Source: Paludibacteraceae bacterium
GTDB taxonomy: Bacteria > Bacteroidota > Bacteroidia > Bacteroidales > Paludibacteraceae
Reading direction: 5' to 3'
Assembly (NCBI GenBank): GCA_905234835.1
Contig: CAJOIZ010000002.1
Coordinates: 40,351 to 104,350, forward strand
DNA: 64,000 bases
In this document: positions 29,510 to 39,047 of the stretch, in pieces
How the letters are laid out: each line of letters starts with the position of its first letter
Position numbering within the stretch: position 1 is the first letter of the stretch
The notes under the pieces: generated by a model
What the model saw: only the letters and a program-made list of their open reading frames with translations
Databases searched by the model: none
Told to the model about the DNA's origin: nothing
Made by a program: the position numbers and the translations under genes

Positions 29510-30022
29510 ATGCGACTACTTACCTCCCGATTGAACGATACAGCGCGCTCAGCGGTACGGTTCACTATCATAGGATTAGCTGGAACCGTGCTACAGTACG
29601 TGCTATATGACTTCCTGCTTTGGCTCTTCGCTCAGCGGGACGGGGGTATCAACAACTGGCTTACTAACCTTGCTTTCGTCCTTTCCTTCGTGCTGGAAAT
29701 GTTCAGCAACTATTTCCTTACAACCTACTACACGTTCCGTTCACGTCCGTCGTGGAAGAACGTCAGCGGCTTTGCAGGGTCTCGTGCGGTCAATTTCTTT
29801 GTCCAAATGGGTTTCCTCAACCTATTCCTACTGATTCTGCACCGTTGGGAAGACACTATCAATACTGACCGCTGGGCAGGCTTAGCGGCTATATTGGCAG
29901 CAGGCGTAGTCAACTATTTCCTGCTACGCGTTATCTTCCGCAAGAAGAAAGAGATACAGACGCAGCAACAAGAGAGAGCGGCTACTTATCCTATTAAAGA
30001 CCTGTCGCGTACGGCACGATAA
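29510..30022 (+). CDS. GtrA-like family membrane protein
   Basis: FTIIGLAGTVLQYVLYDFLLWLF; four hydrophobic segments. Confidence 0.8.
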   Translation: MRLLTSRLNDTARSAVRFTIIGLAGTVLQYVLYDFLLWLFAQRDGGINNWLTNLAFVLSFVLEMFSNYFLTTYYTFRSRPSWKNVSGFAGSRAVNFFVQMGFLNLFLLILHRWEDTINTDRWAGLAAILAAGVVNYFLLRVIFRKKKEIQTQQQERAATYPIKDLSRTAR

Positions 30023-30035
30023 AAACAAGAACAAC

Positions 30036-30767
30036 ATGAAATTCCTTATCGCCCCCCTTCACAAGCGGTTAGTATGGTACCTCGCTATGGAAGAGTACCT
30101 TGCCGCTAACGCTAAAGAAGACACAATGTTTATGTGGGTGGTTCGTCCCACTGTCATATTCGGACGGCATCAGGTGATGGAGAACGAAGTGAACATCCCT
30201 TACTGCAAGACGAACGGTATCGAGATGTACCGGCGTAAGAGCGGCGGCGGTTGCGTGTATGCAGACGAGGGTAACCTGATGGTATCATATATATCACCCT
30301 CCCCTCACAGCGAACAAGTGTTTGCACACTATATGCAGTTTATGTCCTATGCGCTGCGCAAAATAGGTTATCCGGCAGTTACTACCGAGCATAACGACAT
30401 CCTTGTGGAGAATAGGAAAGTGAGTGGCAACGCCTGTTACGCCCTCCCTACCAGTACTATTGTACACGGCACTATGTTATGGCAGGTTGATTTCAACCGC
30501 CTGCAACAGGCTATTACTCCTCCTGCAGAGAAATTAGCGAAGCACGGTGTGGAGTCTGTCCGACAGCGAGTGGTCAATCTCTGCACGATACAACAGGACG
30601 AGCGACTGCGTGAAACACCTCCTATTACCAATATGGCAGACCTGATGAACTGTCTGACACGATTGTTGGCTGACTATTCGGACGAACTACCACAGGACGC
30701 ATACGCAGCCATTGACGCTATAGAACAGACGTACCTTGCCCCTACGTTCCTTCATCCTGCGCAATAA
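30036..30767 (+). CDS. lplA: Lipoate-protein ligase A family protein
   Basis: RPTVIFGRHQVMENEVN; YRRKSGGGCVYADEGNLMVSYI; HNDILVENRKVSGNACYAL. Confidence 0.88.
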   Translation: MKFLIAPLHKRLVWYLAMEEYLAANAKEDTMFMWVVRPTVIFGRHQVMENEVNIPYCKTNGIEMYRRKSGGGCVYADEGNLMVSYISPSPHSEQVFAHYMQFMSYALRKIGYPAVTTEHNDILVENRKVSGNACYALPTSTIVHGTMLWQVDFNRLQQAITPPAEKLAKHGVESVRQRVVNLCTIQQDERLRETPPITNMADLMNCLTRLLADYSDELPQDAYAAIDAIEQTYLAPTFLHPAQ

Positions 30768-31637
30768 TTACAGACAGAAACAGGGGAAGGACTTGGATGC
30801 AGAGATTAAGAGAGTCAGTTTAATACCGCATAGTATGTTGCTGACAGCGGATGACTCAATGCCCCGATAGAGGAAAGGATTGGCATAAGGGTAGAAATTA
30901 CCGCCTATTACATCGTTAGGATAGGTGACAGGTGCAAGGGTGGTGGCGTTGTCGCCCGCGAACAGCAAACCATAATCAGCGAACAAGGCGACCGCCAACG
31001 AGAAACGGGTATGCCTTACCTGCGCGGGAAACTCAAACCGGTAACCGGCTTCTATAGAGACCGACATCTTCGGCACAGGCCGATAGCGAGTGGCTACCGA
31101 CCTTTTTTGTGTGTCAAAGAAATGGTCGGGCATATTCTCGAACAGCCCATCCCCGTCAATACCTATAAACTCGTCATAGCGTCCTCGTGTCGTCACTATC
31201 GATGTTACAGTCGTAGGCGAATAAAAGACATAGCCAAACCGAGGACCAGCCAACAGGTAAATCCGATGCTTGGATTCGTACCCTACAAGCAAGGCAAGGT
31301 CAGCCTGCACCTGCCTATGGTGTTCGCGAACGGAAGTGAAGTCAAAATACATCTGCATCTGTTCCCACTCTGTGTCACGCATAGGGAATTGGTCAGAGAA
31401 ATCGCTCTGTCGGAGAAGGCTGTACCTGTAGCCTAACTCAGGTCCCATCTGCAATAAGAATCCCGATTCCTCATATCTGTAACCCAGTCCTAATGTGGCT
31501 CCTGCTCCTCCGATAGCGGATATGTTCTGTTCCGCGTACGGTCGCGGTGAGAGAAGAGCCTCCCAGTGTGGTCCCAGGTCACACCACAAGGCGAAGGAAT
31601 GGACTGCAAGCAATATGGTACAAAAGAAGCTGCTCAT
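30768..31637 (-). CDS. Secreted hypothetical protein, probable outer-membrane beta-barrel
   Basis: Signal-like N-terminus and repeated aromatic/Gly beta-strand patterns (ATLGLGYRYEESGFLLQMGPELGYRYS); overlaps the upstream gene by 4 nt. Confidence 0.55.
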   Translation of the reverse strand: MSSFFCTILLAVHSFALWCDLGPHWEALLSPRPYAEQNISAIGGAGATLGLGYRYEESGFLLQMGPELGYRYSLLRQSDFSDQFPMRDTEWEQMQMYFDFTSVREHHRQVQADLALLVGYESKHRIYLLAGPRFGYVFYSPTTVTSIVTTRGRYDEFIGIDGDGLFENMPDHFFDTQKRSVATRYRPVPKMSVSIEAGYRFEFPAQVRHTRFSLAVALFADYGLLFAGDNATTLAPVTYPNDVIGGNFYPYANPFLYRGIESSAVSNILCGIKLTLLISASKSFPCFCL

Positions 31638-34600
31638 TTGACTATCATTTTTTGTATTTCACCATCTGATTCCATCATGTACACTCCCTGTACGGAAGGA
31701 GCCTCTATATCCGTGCCACTCACAAGGACACGCCCAGACAAATCGTAGATTGTTACAAGGATGTCCTGTCCGTCGCGGCGGACTGCGATACGCTGTCCGG
31801 GATACAACAACGTGGGTATAGGCTGCACATCCTCATGCGGCACAGGAATAATGGGACAAGTCGGGATAAAGTAGTCCTCCCCTACTCTGCGCAAGGAAGC
31901 GTGATAAGGATGTCCCATCAAGAGGGTCTTTCCTACGCCGCAATAGATGAAAGACTGCGTTTCGCCCGGCATCTCTCTGCCGTCCACATACCATCGGTAA
32001 GCGTCCCAGAGCCATCCGCCATTGTAACGGCTGTTCTTGAGTGCGAGAACGTTGTTCCATTTCTGTCCGATGACCGTTGAAGGATAGCGCACAAGGAACG
32101 TGAAAGGCATCTCCTGCACATAGGACTTATAGCGTATAGTCAGCAGTCCGCTGTAGTAATCGGGTCGGATGCTGTCGGGAACAGGGATAAGCACCGAGCC
32201 GCTTATATCTTCTGAACTGATACCCGAGAAGCGGCTGTTACCGAACGTTACATCCAAGCGTTGCGGAGGCAGAATAACATTGGATAAGGCATAGTCAAGA
32301 GCCACGTTATAGTCATCGGCACAAAGGTCAGCTACGGGCAATAAGGCGGCAACAAAAGGCGTATCAACAATAGTGAGATGAAGAGTGACGAGGCTGTCGC
32401 AGCCATGGGTAGTAAGAGTGTCGAACTGATAATCGCCGGAAGACGTGTAGTTCCACCCCTTCCACATATACTCTTTGTACTCAATCATCTCTTCTTCCTC
32501 CTTACCGCTATAGTTGACGGTAAGATGCAAGGTAAATACACTATCGCAACCGTACAGGGTCTTATAGTCCTTACGGTAGTCACCTGAAAGAGTATATGTC
32601 TCACCCTGCCAGTCATACCTCTCGCAGGCAACGGCAGTGTCAGGGATATTGTACGACGGTGCGATAGTCAGGGTAAGGTGTTCCGTGCTGTCGCAACCCA
32701 ATGTGGTTTTGGTTTCGTAGGTATATTCACCAGACTCGGTATAGGTCTGTCCGTGCCACGTATAGGAGACGCAGGCTGTGTCAGTCAGCGACACATACTG
32801 CGGGTGAGCAATGGTCAAAGAAAGTTGTTCCACACTATCGCAGCCCGCTGTGGTTTTGCCTGTCCATAGGTAGGTGCCAGACTCTTTGTATTCCTTGTCG
32901 TGCCACGTATAACTATCGCAGACGGTGAAGGTATGATAAACCGTATCTTGCGCAGATGTGTTGACATGGATATGGATAGTGTCGGATGCTTCACAGACAG
33001 GCATAAAGCGTAGGTTGTCCACGGCAAAGTCGTTTCCGCCGCTCGCCTGATTGTAGTTCTGGAGGGATATTGATATATGTGTATTGCTGCCACTGTACCA
33101 TAGTTGGTAAATCTTCTTCCAGCGACAGGTTGTGTAGTAATATCCGTGGCTGCCCGGTATGTTAGCAGTATCAGGATGGTGTATCTGCGTGAACGTTTCG
33201 CCGTTGATATAGAACTGGAGCGAGGCAACATTCGATATTGTAGGAGAGTTGGAGATAGAGGACACTTCGCAGGAGAAGGCGTACCACGTATCTGTTTTGA
33301 CATCCACTTCGGTTTTAAACACGTCGGTGTTCTTGCCTGATGATGCGCCGTCCACGACCATCATCAGTCCGTCATAGGTGCATCTTGCCCACGGACTATT
33401 GACTTGTCGTGGGAAAGACACAACAGAGTACTGTCCCGGGCTGATGTGCATACCAGCTGGCGGAAGGTTCTCCCATGGTTCTATGTATTGATAATCGGAA
33501 TAGAAACCTGTGTTGCCCATTTCAAAGTCGCCATTGATGATGAGGTTGTCGCCGTACTCAGTGTAACTCTTGACGGTGACTTCGTAGGTGTAGTCGCCCC
33601 GTTGGTCAAGGTTGACAATGGGATTGCGGATAGTCTGGTCGTTGAGTCCGTAGCCGCTCCATAGGTAGTAGTCCGCCTCCTTGTCGGTGGACAGTTGCAC
33701 TTCATCGGTATGACAGAGTTCTGTTTCGGATGCCTCAATATGCACTTCACAATCGGGAGCAGCAGAGAAATCTGCTTTAATGGTAAGGCGGTCGGTAGCG
33801 CGGCAGAGCTTACGGAAAGAGAGGTTGTCAATAGCGAAGTCGTTACCTCCTGAGGCAGTCTGCGTGTTGCGCAGGATAATGGGTATGGAGCCTGCCGTCT
33901 CGCCGGAATACCAAATTGTATATAGTTTCTTCCAGTCACAAGCAGTGGTATTCGGCACATGGCTGTCGCCGAGTACCTGGTCTTTGATATAGAATTGCAG
34001 TTGTGGCTGTTTGGTAACTATGTTCGATACGCTGGCTACATCAACCGAAAAGGCATACCAAGTATGCGGTTCGACATTGACATACGAGGCATAGACACGG
34101 TTGTTAGGCGTGGTGGAGCCATCGATGACCATCATATATCCATCGTACTTGCATAGAGGCCACGGTCCATTTACCTGGTTAGGGTATACCACGAGTGAAT
34201 AATGCCCAGCGCCCTTTATGTATATATTTTCGTACCCCTTAAAATAGATAAAGAAGAGGGGATTGCTAATGGCGCTATAGTCCGTCTCAAAGCCTGTGTA
34301 TCCTCCTTCAAAATTTCCGTTCGGGGCGAGGTTAGGTCCCGTTTCCGTGAAAGCGGTAAGTTCCATCGTGTATTCCTTTTCGCCGTCCGTGTCGATGGTG
34401 GCTTTCGGGTTGCGGATGGCAGGGTCATCCAGTCCGTAGCCTGTCCACTCGTAGTAGTCTCCTGCTCGGTCGGCGTTGAGTTGGACCGTGCCAGGTTCAT
34501 GCAAGAAGGTTTCGGATGCCTCAATATGCACTTCGCACGGCTCAACAACGACAAGGTCAAGCACATCGGTGTCGCTAATGTATCTGCCCGAGACGGAGAG

Positions 34601-35146
34601 TTGTTCCCCCTCAAAGGAGTATGTCTCGCCCTTGTCAATATAGACCTCGTGGAAGCGTGCTACCCGTTGCTCAATGAAAAAATTGAAAGTCAGCGTGTGA
34701 CCATGCCATTGCCCTTGAATAACGAGCGTATCACGATATATACCCGGAGCGCAATCCAATTTTAGATAGGGATAGAAGAAATAGCCCGGATACTTACGTC
34801 TAAACACCGCTGCATCCAGTTCTGTCGGAGTGACACGGCAATTTACACTGTCAAGACAAACGATAGGGACAAGGAAATCGGACTTCTCGCCTTTGGCGTA
34901 TGAAAATGTCAAGCCAGTAATGTTATCCTCAGTGTTGCTTTTCACGGCAAAGCAGCAGGCAAACGAAACCGAGGCGTGTTCTGTGTAGCCTTCACGCAGG
35001 ATGTCAGCGGGATAGAAAAGAACCTCAAAAGGGGGCGTGCCTTCGCCATCGTAATCAACGCGGTAATGCTGCGCACTGACAGGCAGCAAGCAACCTATCA
35101 ACAGGGAGAGCAGACAGGTTATCCTATGTAATGAGCGTGTGGTCAT
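31634..35146 (-). CDS. Large secreted multi-domain protein with T9SS type-A-like C-terminal sorting domain
   Basis: Signal peptide; duplicated NGNFE..YTGFETDY modules; four CxSYxWxGxxYxxSGxYxxxxxTxxGCDSxxxLxLTI repeats; C-terminus VTIYDLSGRVLVSGTDIEAPSVQGVYMMESDGEIQKMIVK. Confidence 0.85.
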   Translation of the reverse strand: MTTRSLHRITCLLSLLIGCLLPVSAQHYRVDYDGEGTPPFEVLFYPADILREGYTEHASVSFACCFAVKSNTEDNITGLTFSYAKGEKSDFLVPIVCLDSVNCRVTPTELDAAVFRRKYPGYFFYPYLKLDCAPGIYRDTLVIQGQWHGHTLTFNFFIEQRVARFHEVYIDKGETYSFEGEQLSVSGRYISDTDVLDLVVVEPCEVHIEASETFLHEPGTVQLNADRAGDYYEWTGYGLDDPAIRNPKATIDTDGEKEYTMELTAFTETGPNLAPNGNFEGGYTGFETDYSAISNPLFFIYFKGYENIYIKGAGHYSLVVYPNQVNGPWPLCKYDGYMMVIDGSTTPNNRVYASYVNVEPHTWYAFSVDVASVSNIVTKQPQLQFYIKDQVLGDSHVPNTTACDWKKLYTIWYSGETAGSIPIILRNTQTASGGNDFAIDNLSFRKLCRATDRLTIKADFSAAPDCEVHIEASETELCHTDEVQLSTDKEADYYLWSGYGLNDQTIRNPIVNLDQRGDYTYEVTVKSYTEYGDNLIINGDFEMGNTGFYSDYQYIEPWENLPPAGMHISPGQYSVVSFPRQVNSPWARCTYDGLMMVVDGASSGKNTDVFKTEVDVKTDTWYAFSCEVSSISNSPTISNVASLQFYINGETFTQIHHPDTANIPGSHGYYYTTCRWKKIYQLWYSGSNTHISISLQNYNQASGGNDFAVDNLRFMPVCEASDTIHIHVNTSAQDTVYHTFTVCDSYTWHDKEYKESGTYLWTGKTTAGCDSVEQLSLTIAHPQYVSLTDTACVSYTWHGQTYTESGEYTYETKTTLGCDSTEHLTLTIAPSYNIPDTAVACERYDWQGETYTLSGDYRKDYKTLYGCDSVFTLHLTVNYSGKEEEEMIEYKEYMWKGWNYTSSGDYQFDTLTTHGCDSLVTLHLTIVDTPFVAALLPVADLCADDYNVALDYALSNVILPPQRLDVTFGNSRFSGISSEDISGSVLIPVPDSIRPDYYSGLLTIRYKSYVQEMPFTFLVRYPSTVIGQKWNNVLALKNSRYNGGWLWDAYRWYVDGREMPGETQSFIYCGVGKTLLMGHPYHASLRRVGEDYFIPTCPIIPVPHEDVQPIPTLLYPGQRIAVRRDGQDILVTIYDLSGRVLVSGTDIEAPSVQGVYMMESDGEIQKMIVK

Positions 35147-35250
35147 TTTTCCATATCGGTTGTTAAATAAGATTGTTTTCAGTATGCCATAAAAAGAGTC
35201 AGAGGGTACGGTGATGTTACGGTGTTCCTTCGGTGTGGTTAGCCTTATCT

Positions 35251-35305
35251 ATCGTGTATGTATCGTATATGTATCGTGTATGTATCGTATATCTATCGTA
35301 TATGT
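35251..35305. repeat. 11-bp tandem repeat ATCGT(G/A)TATGT x5
   Basis: ATCGTGTATGT ATCGTATATGT ATCGTGTATGT ATCGTATATCT ATCGTATATGT. Confidence 0.92.
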
Positions 35306-35399
35306 ATCGTAGCTGATTGCTGCCTTGTCGCTGTCTGTTGGTCAGCTGCGACGTTGAGGACTGCGTGTTAATCAGCGTTGCTGTTAATCTATATAGCAC

Positions 35400-35439
35400 G
35401 AAACGGACACGGTACGACTTGTGTGTACCTGTCCGTTTC
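35400..35439 (-). terminator. Hairpin terminator downstream of malQ
   Basis: GAAACGGACAcGGTAC...GTACCTGTCCGTTTC inverted repeat with one bulge. Confidence 0.65.
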
Positions 35440-35463
35440 ATGTCAAAGAACGTTGTTCGACGG

Positions 35464-38076
35464 TCAACGAACCGAAGTGAGTCTCCGCACTTTGTCGTTG
35501 AAAGCGTCTGCCTTCAAGAGGTCTTCCACGCGTAAGTGCATACGGTAGTTCCAGAAATGCCGCGGATTGGCTGGAACGTTAATGCGTTCGGACTGTGCAT
35601 CGGGTTTGCGTATCTGCTCGTCAATAGCCATCCAGTCCTGCAAGGGGAGAATGACCCACATAGCGGGACTGTACATGTGCTGGTTGATGACCGCTTCGGC
35701 AATCTCGGGCGTCATTTGCGCAGGAGCATCTCCCCAGCGCCCCAACTGCTCGTTGTAGAAACGCTGTGTGACATTTCGGTCTTCCTCCCACCAAGCACGC
35801 AGCGGGTTCATATCGTGTGTTCCCGTAGTGCAAACGCTCAGGTAAGGAGCATCGGCAGGGTGTGCAAAGGTCTGTTTGGGGTCTTTGGGCATCCGCTGAA
35901 TCTCGAGGCTGAGGATATGCAGTTCGTGCATAACGGAGGGCACACATTCGGGCACCATACCGAGGTCTTCCCCGCAGCAGAGCATACCGTTGGAGTGGAT
36001 AAGCGTAGGCAGTTTGCGCATTGCCGAGTCACGCCAGAACTGATTGTGACGACGGTAGAAATAGTCGTTATAGATGTCCATAATGACTTGTTTCTGGTCG
36101 TCATAGAGCTCGTTGAAGGCGTGCGACTGATAGATGGAGATACGCGGGTGGAGGAGTGAAGGATTCGCCTGGTCACGGACGAAGAGTACTTCGCAGTGGA
36201 GATAGAGCAATCCGTTCAACAGGTTGTTGAGCGTATCGTCAGCCAAACGGTCGTTGCGACGGTCCTGCGGCAGAGCCAGCTGGCTTTCTATATACGTCTG
36301 GACCTTAACCTGGTTGTCGTATTCGTCCTTGAACCAATAGACATACCCGTCGTTGGTATTGAGGAAATGCTGCTTGGCATACTCAGTGTCGTAACCGAAG
36401 ACATCGCCGAGGAACGTGGAACGGATATAAGGCAGGGTCATACGGCCTTCGTCCAACTTGACACCCATATTCCAGAGGTCCTGCAGCGAATAAGGCATAG
36501 CGGGCGAGAAATGTCCGCAAAGTCCCCATACATCGGTGCGGCGCATCTGCCAGATACGGAAGAAACCAAGTATATGGTCTATACGATAGGCATCGAAATA
36601 GTCCTGCATCTTGCGGAAGCGGCGTTGCCACCAAGCGTAACCGTCTTTCGCCATCTCGTCCCAGTTGTAAGTAGGGAATCCCCAGTTCTGACCGCTGATA
36701 GAGAAGTCGTCAGGGGGTGCTCCTGCGGAGGCGTCAAGATGGAAGAGCTCGGGATGGGACGCTGCATCGACCGAGTCGGGCGAAATGCCAATAGGTATGT
36801 CGCCTTTGATAGCCACGCCTACCGAATGGGCGTAGTCAACGGCTTCACTCAACTGCTTGTCCGCATGGAACTGCAAATAGAAATACAACTCCTTGTCCTG
36901 CTTGTCGCGACGTGCGATGAACTCAGCATAAGGCACAAGCCAGTCCTCGTTCTTGGCAAAGAACTGACGAAACGCCTCGGTAGCAGCCAGTTTCTTGTAG
37001 TCTTTCTTATAGAGCAGCAGGAAATATTCCATCTTTGCCGCATAGACATTGGGGTAGTCGGCAAACGTGAGGCTGTTGAACTCCTCCTTCTGCTTGTCGT
37101 ACTTCTTCTGCGCAGCGGCAGTGAGTTTGCCCATTGTGGGTATATGCAGATAGATAGGATGCAAGGCGAACACGCTGACCGCCTTGTAGGGATAGGAGTC
37201 AAGGAAAGTATGGGTGATGGTGGTGTCGTTAATGGGCAGAGTCTGAATCATTTTCTGTCCAGTAAGAGCCGCCCAGTCAGCAAGTTTCTTGAGGTCAAGG
37301 AACTCACCCGTACCAAAACCTTCATCGGTTCGCAGCGAGAAGACGGGAACAGCCACACCGGCACCCTTCAGACGGGGTTGGGTACGACGGAAGAGCCTGT
37401 CGTTCTGGCAGATGGTAATACCTTCGCGTATGCCCCATATCTGCCGGTTCTCACCCCATTCCATATCCGCCACTTCGCCCGATTGGAGGTCGTAGATACA
37501 GTATTTGTATTCCACCACTTCGTTCGCCGGAACGCGCAATGCGCCCTGCCATACGGGGAAGCAATGGTCGGTAAGACACAGTTTCTTGGCTTTGTCCCAG
37601 TTGCCGAGCGATGACCCGCTTCCAAGAACCGCCACGCCCTGTGTGGGCAGAATTTGCGGCAGGTCGAGCGAGAAGACAACGACCGCCTCACCTTTCTTCG
37701 GGGCGATATGCTTCATTGCGGCGGCACGGTCAGGACGGCGGAAAGAGAAGGCACGTGTACGGAAGGCGTCCTCCTCGGTCTCGCTGCGCCAGAAGTCGCG
37801 CAGGATGATGTTCTTGTCGGTGGTCTGCCAGTCCAGACGGCGGCTCTCCCCTACCTCGTAGAGGAAGCCTCCGTTGTCAAGGGCAATGGCATAGTGGTAG
37901 GCTATCGCGCCTTTGGGCTGCTCGACCACGACGGATGCCGTCCAGAAGTCCTCGCCCTCGCAGTTGAGGAAGAGGGGGCGCTGTTCAGTCCAGCCGAATG
38001 TTTCGGAGCCTGTTTCGACCACACATAGGCGTTGGCCGAAGACAGCGCGGTAGTTGATTTGAAAAGTCAAAGTCAT
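35464..38076 (-). CDS. malQ: 4-alpha-glucanotransferase (GH77) with two N-terminal CBM20-like starch-binding domains
   Basis: CBM20-like: LCVVETGSETFGW and GVAVLGSGSSLGNWDKAKKLCLTDHCFPVWQG. GH77: AYRIDHILGFFRIWQM, CGEDLGMVP, CTTGTHDMNPLRAWWEED. Confidence 0.93.
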   Translation of the reverse strand: MTLTFQINYRAVFGQRLCVVETGSETFGWTEQRPLFLNCEGEDFWTASVVVEQPKGAIAYHYAIALDNGGFLYEVGESRRLDWQTTDKNIILRDFWRSETEEDAFRTRAFSFRRPDRAAAMKHIAPKKGEAVVVFSLDLPQILPTQGVAVLGSGSSLGNWDKAKKLCLTDHCFPVWQGALRVPANEVVEYKYCIYDLQSGEVADMEWGENRQIWGIREGITICQNDRLFRRTQPRLKGAGVAVPVFSLRTDEGFGTGEFLDLKKLADWAALTGQKMIQTLPINDTTITHTFLDSYPYKAVSVFALHPIYLHIPTMGKLTAAAQKKYDKQKEEFNSLTFADYPNVYAAKMEYFLLLYKKDYKKLAATEAFRQFFAKNEDWLVPYAEFIARRDKQDKELYFYLQFHADKQLSEAVDYAHSVGVAIKGDIPIGISPDSVDAASHPELFHLDASAGAPPDDFSISGQNWGFPTYNWDEMAKDGYAWWQRRFRKMQDYFDAYRIDHILGFFRIWQMRRTDVWGLCGHFSPAMPYSLQDLWNMGVKLDEGRMTLPYIRSTFLGDVFGYDTEYAKQHFLNTNDGYVYWFKDEYDNQVKVQTYIESQLALPQDRRNDRLADDTLNNLLNGLLYLHCEVLFVRDQANPSLLHPRISIYQSHAFNELYDDQKQVIMDIYNDYFYRRHNQFWRDSAMRKLPTLIHSNGMLCCGEDLGMVPECVPSVMHELHILSLEIQRMPKDPKQTFAHPADAPYLSVCTTGTHDMNPLRAWWEEDRNVTQRFYNEQLGRWGDAPAQMTPEIAEAVINQHMYSPAMWVILPLQDWMAIDEQIRKPDAQSERINVPANPRHFWNYRMHLRVEDLLKADAFNDKVRRLTSVR

Positions 38077-38095
38077 ACGTCAGAGGGCGTAAAGG

Positions 38096-39013
38096 TTATT
38101 TCTTAGTGCCGACAAAGCGGTTGCGGCGTACGGCGGCTGCACGACGGGCGTTCGCTTTGCGACGAGCAGGAGCGTAATCCATATCATCGTCCTCTTCGTA
38201 AACACCTGCTACGTGGAGCGTGTATTCGTAGCCGTCACTGCCCAGAACAACTGCCTCCATTTCGGCACCCGTGGCTGTTTCGCTCACGTTGAACGTTCCT
38301 TCAATGAACGAGATGGTTACACCGGTTGTGTCGTTTCCAACAACGGTATATTCGCTCATATAGGTATAATCCGTGTCCATATCCTCCATCGTGTATGTGC
38401 CATTGACGGTCATCGTTTCTGTAGGCGATACGGTAAGGAAATAAATCTTGCTATCGCTGACTTGGGTATAGCCGTAAAACTGCCACCATCCCATATCAGC
38501 CACTTGGTCAACAAACAGCATTTCGTCGTCAAACGTCAGTTCCTTGTTCCCCTTCTTCTCAAGTTTGGGTGTACTGAAAGTAACGGTAACCACGGGAGTA
38601 GAGGGTTTGAACGAAACCGTATCCATTCCTATTGCAAAAACCGTATAGTCTGTTTGCTGGGTGAGGTCATTCACAGTCTGCTGATCCTTACCGATGTAGA
38701 AAATGTCTGAATAATTCAAATCCTCTTCAGACAACCATTCATAATACTCGATAATGTTATCAAAGAACGCTTTGTTGTAACGAGAAGTAATTGAATCCTC
38801 ATTGTAGTCAGCTGTGGGTACTGCGCCGTAGAGATAAGTCATCTCCAAATCAGCAGGCGTTACAGTAACCGTGGCAGATAGCGCCTGTACATTGGAAACC
38901 TCAATAGTGAAATACTTTTTGGTGTCCTGGGGTTCGTCCTTCTTTTTGTTGCAAGAAGAGAACAAACTAACAATCATAAGGCAGCAGAGTGCCGAAAAGA
39001 ATAGTTTTTTCAT
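38096..39013 (-). CDS. Lipoprotein, hypothetical, with Arg/Ala-rich C-terminal tail
   Basis: Lipobox LFSSC; C-terminus YAPARRKANARRAAAVRRNRFVGTKK. Confidence 0.7.
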   Translation of the reverse strand: MKKLFFSALCCLMIVSLFSSCNKKKDEPQDTKKYFTIEVSNVQALSATVTVTPADLEMTYLYGAVPTADYNEDSITSRYNKAFFDNIIEYYEWLSEEDLNYSDIFYIGKDQQTVNDLTQQTDYTVFAIGMDTVSFKPSTPVVTVTFSTPKLEKKGNKELTFDDEMLFVDQVADMGWWQFYGYTQVSDSKIYFLTVSPTETMTVNGTYTMEDMDTDYTYMSEYTVVGNDTTGVTISFIEGTFNVSETATGAEMEAVVLGSDGYEYTLHVAGVYEEDDDMDYAPARRKANARRAAAVRRNRFVGTKK

Positions 39014-39047
39014 AGTTGTTTTTGTTTTAAGTTATTGAATAATATGG

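Noticed and set aside
35217-35441. 74-aa minus-strand ORF rich in RYIYDTYTI
   Set aside because: Translation of the 11-bp tandem repeat, not a protein-like sequence.
36196-37614. 472-aa plus-strand ORF opposite malQ
   Set aside because: Antisense shadow of a strongly supported GH77 gene.
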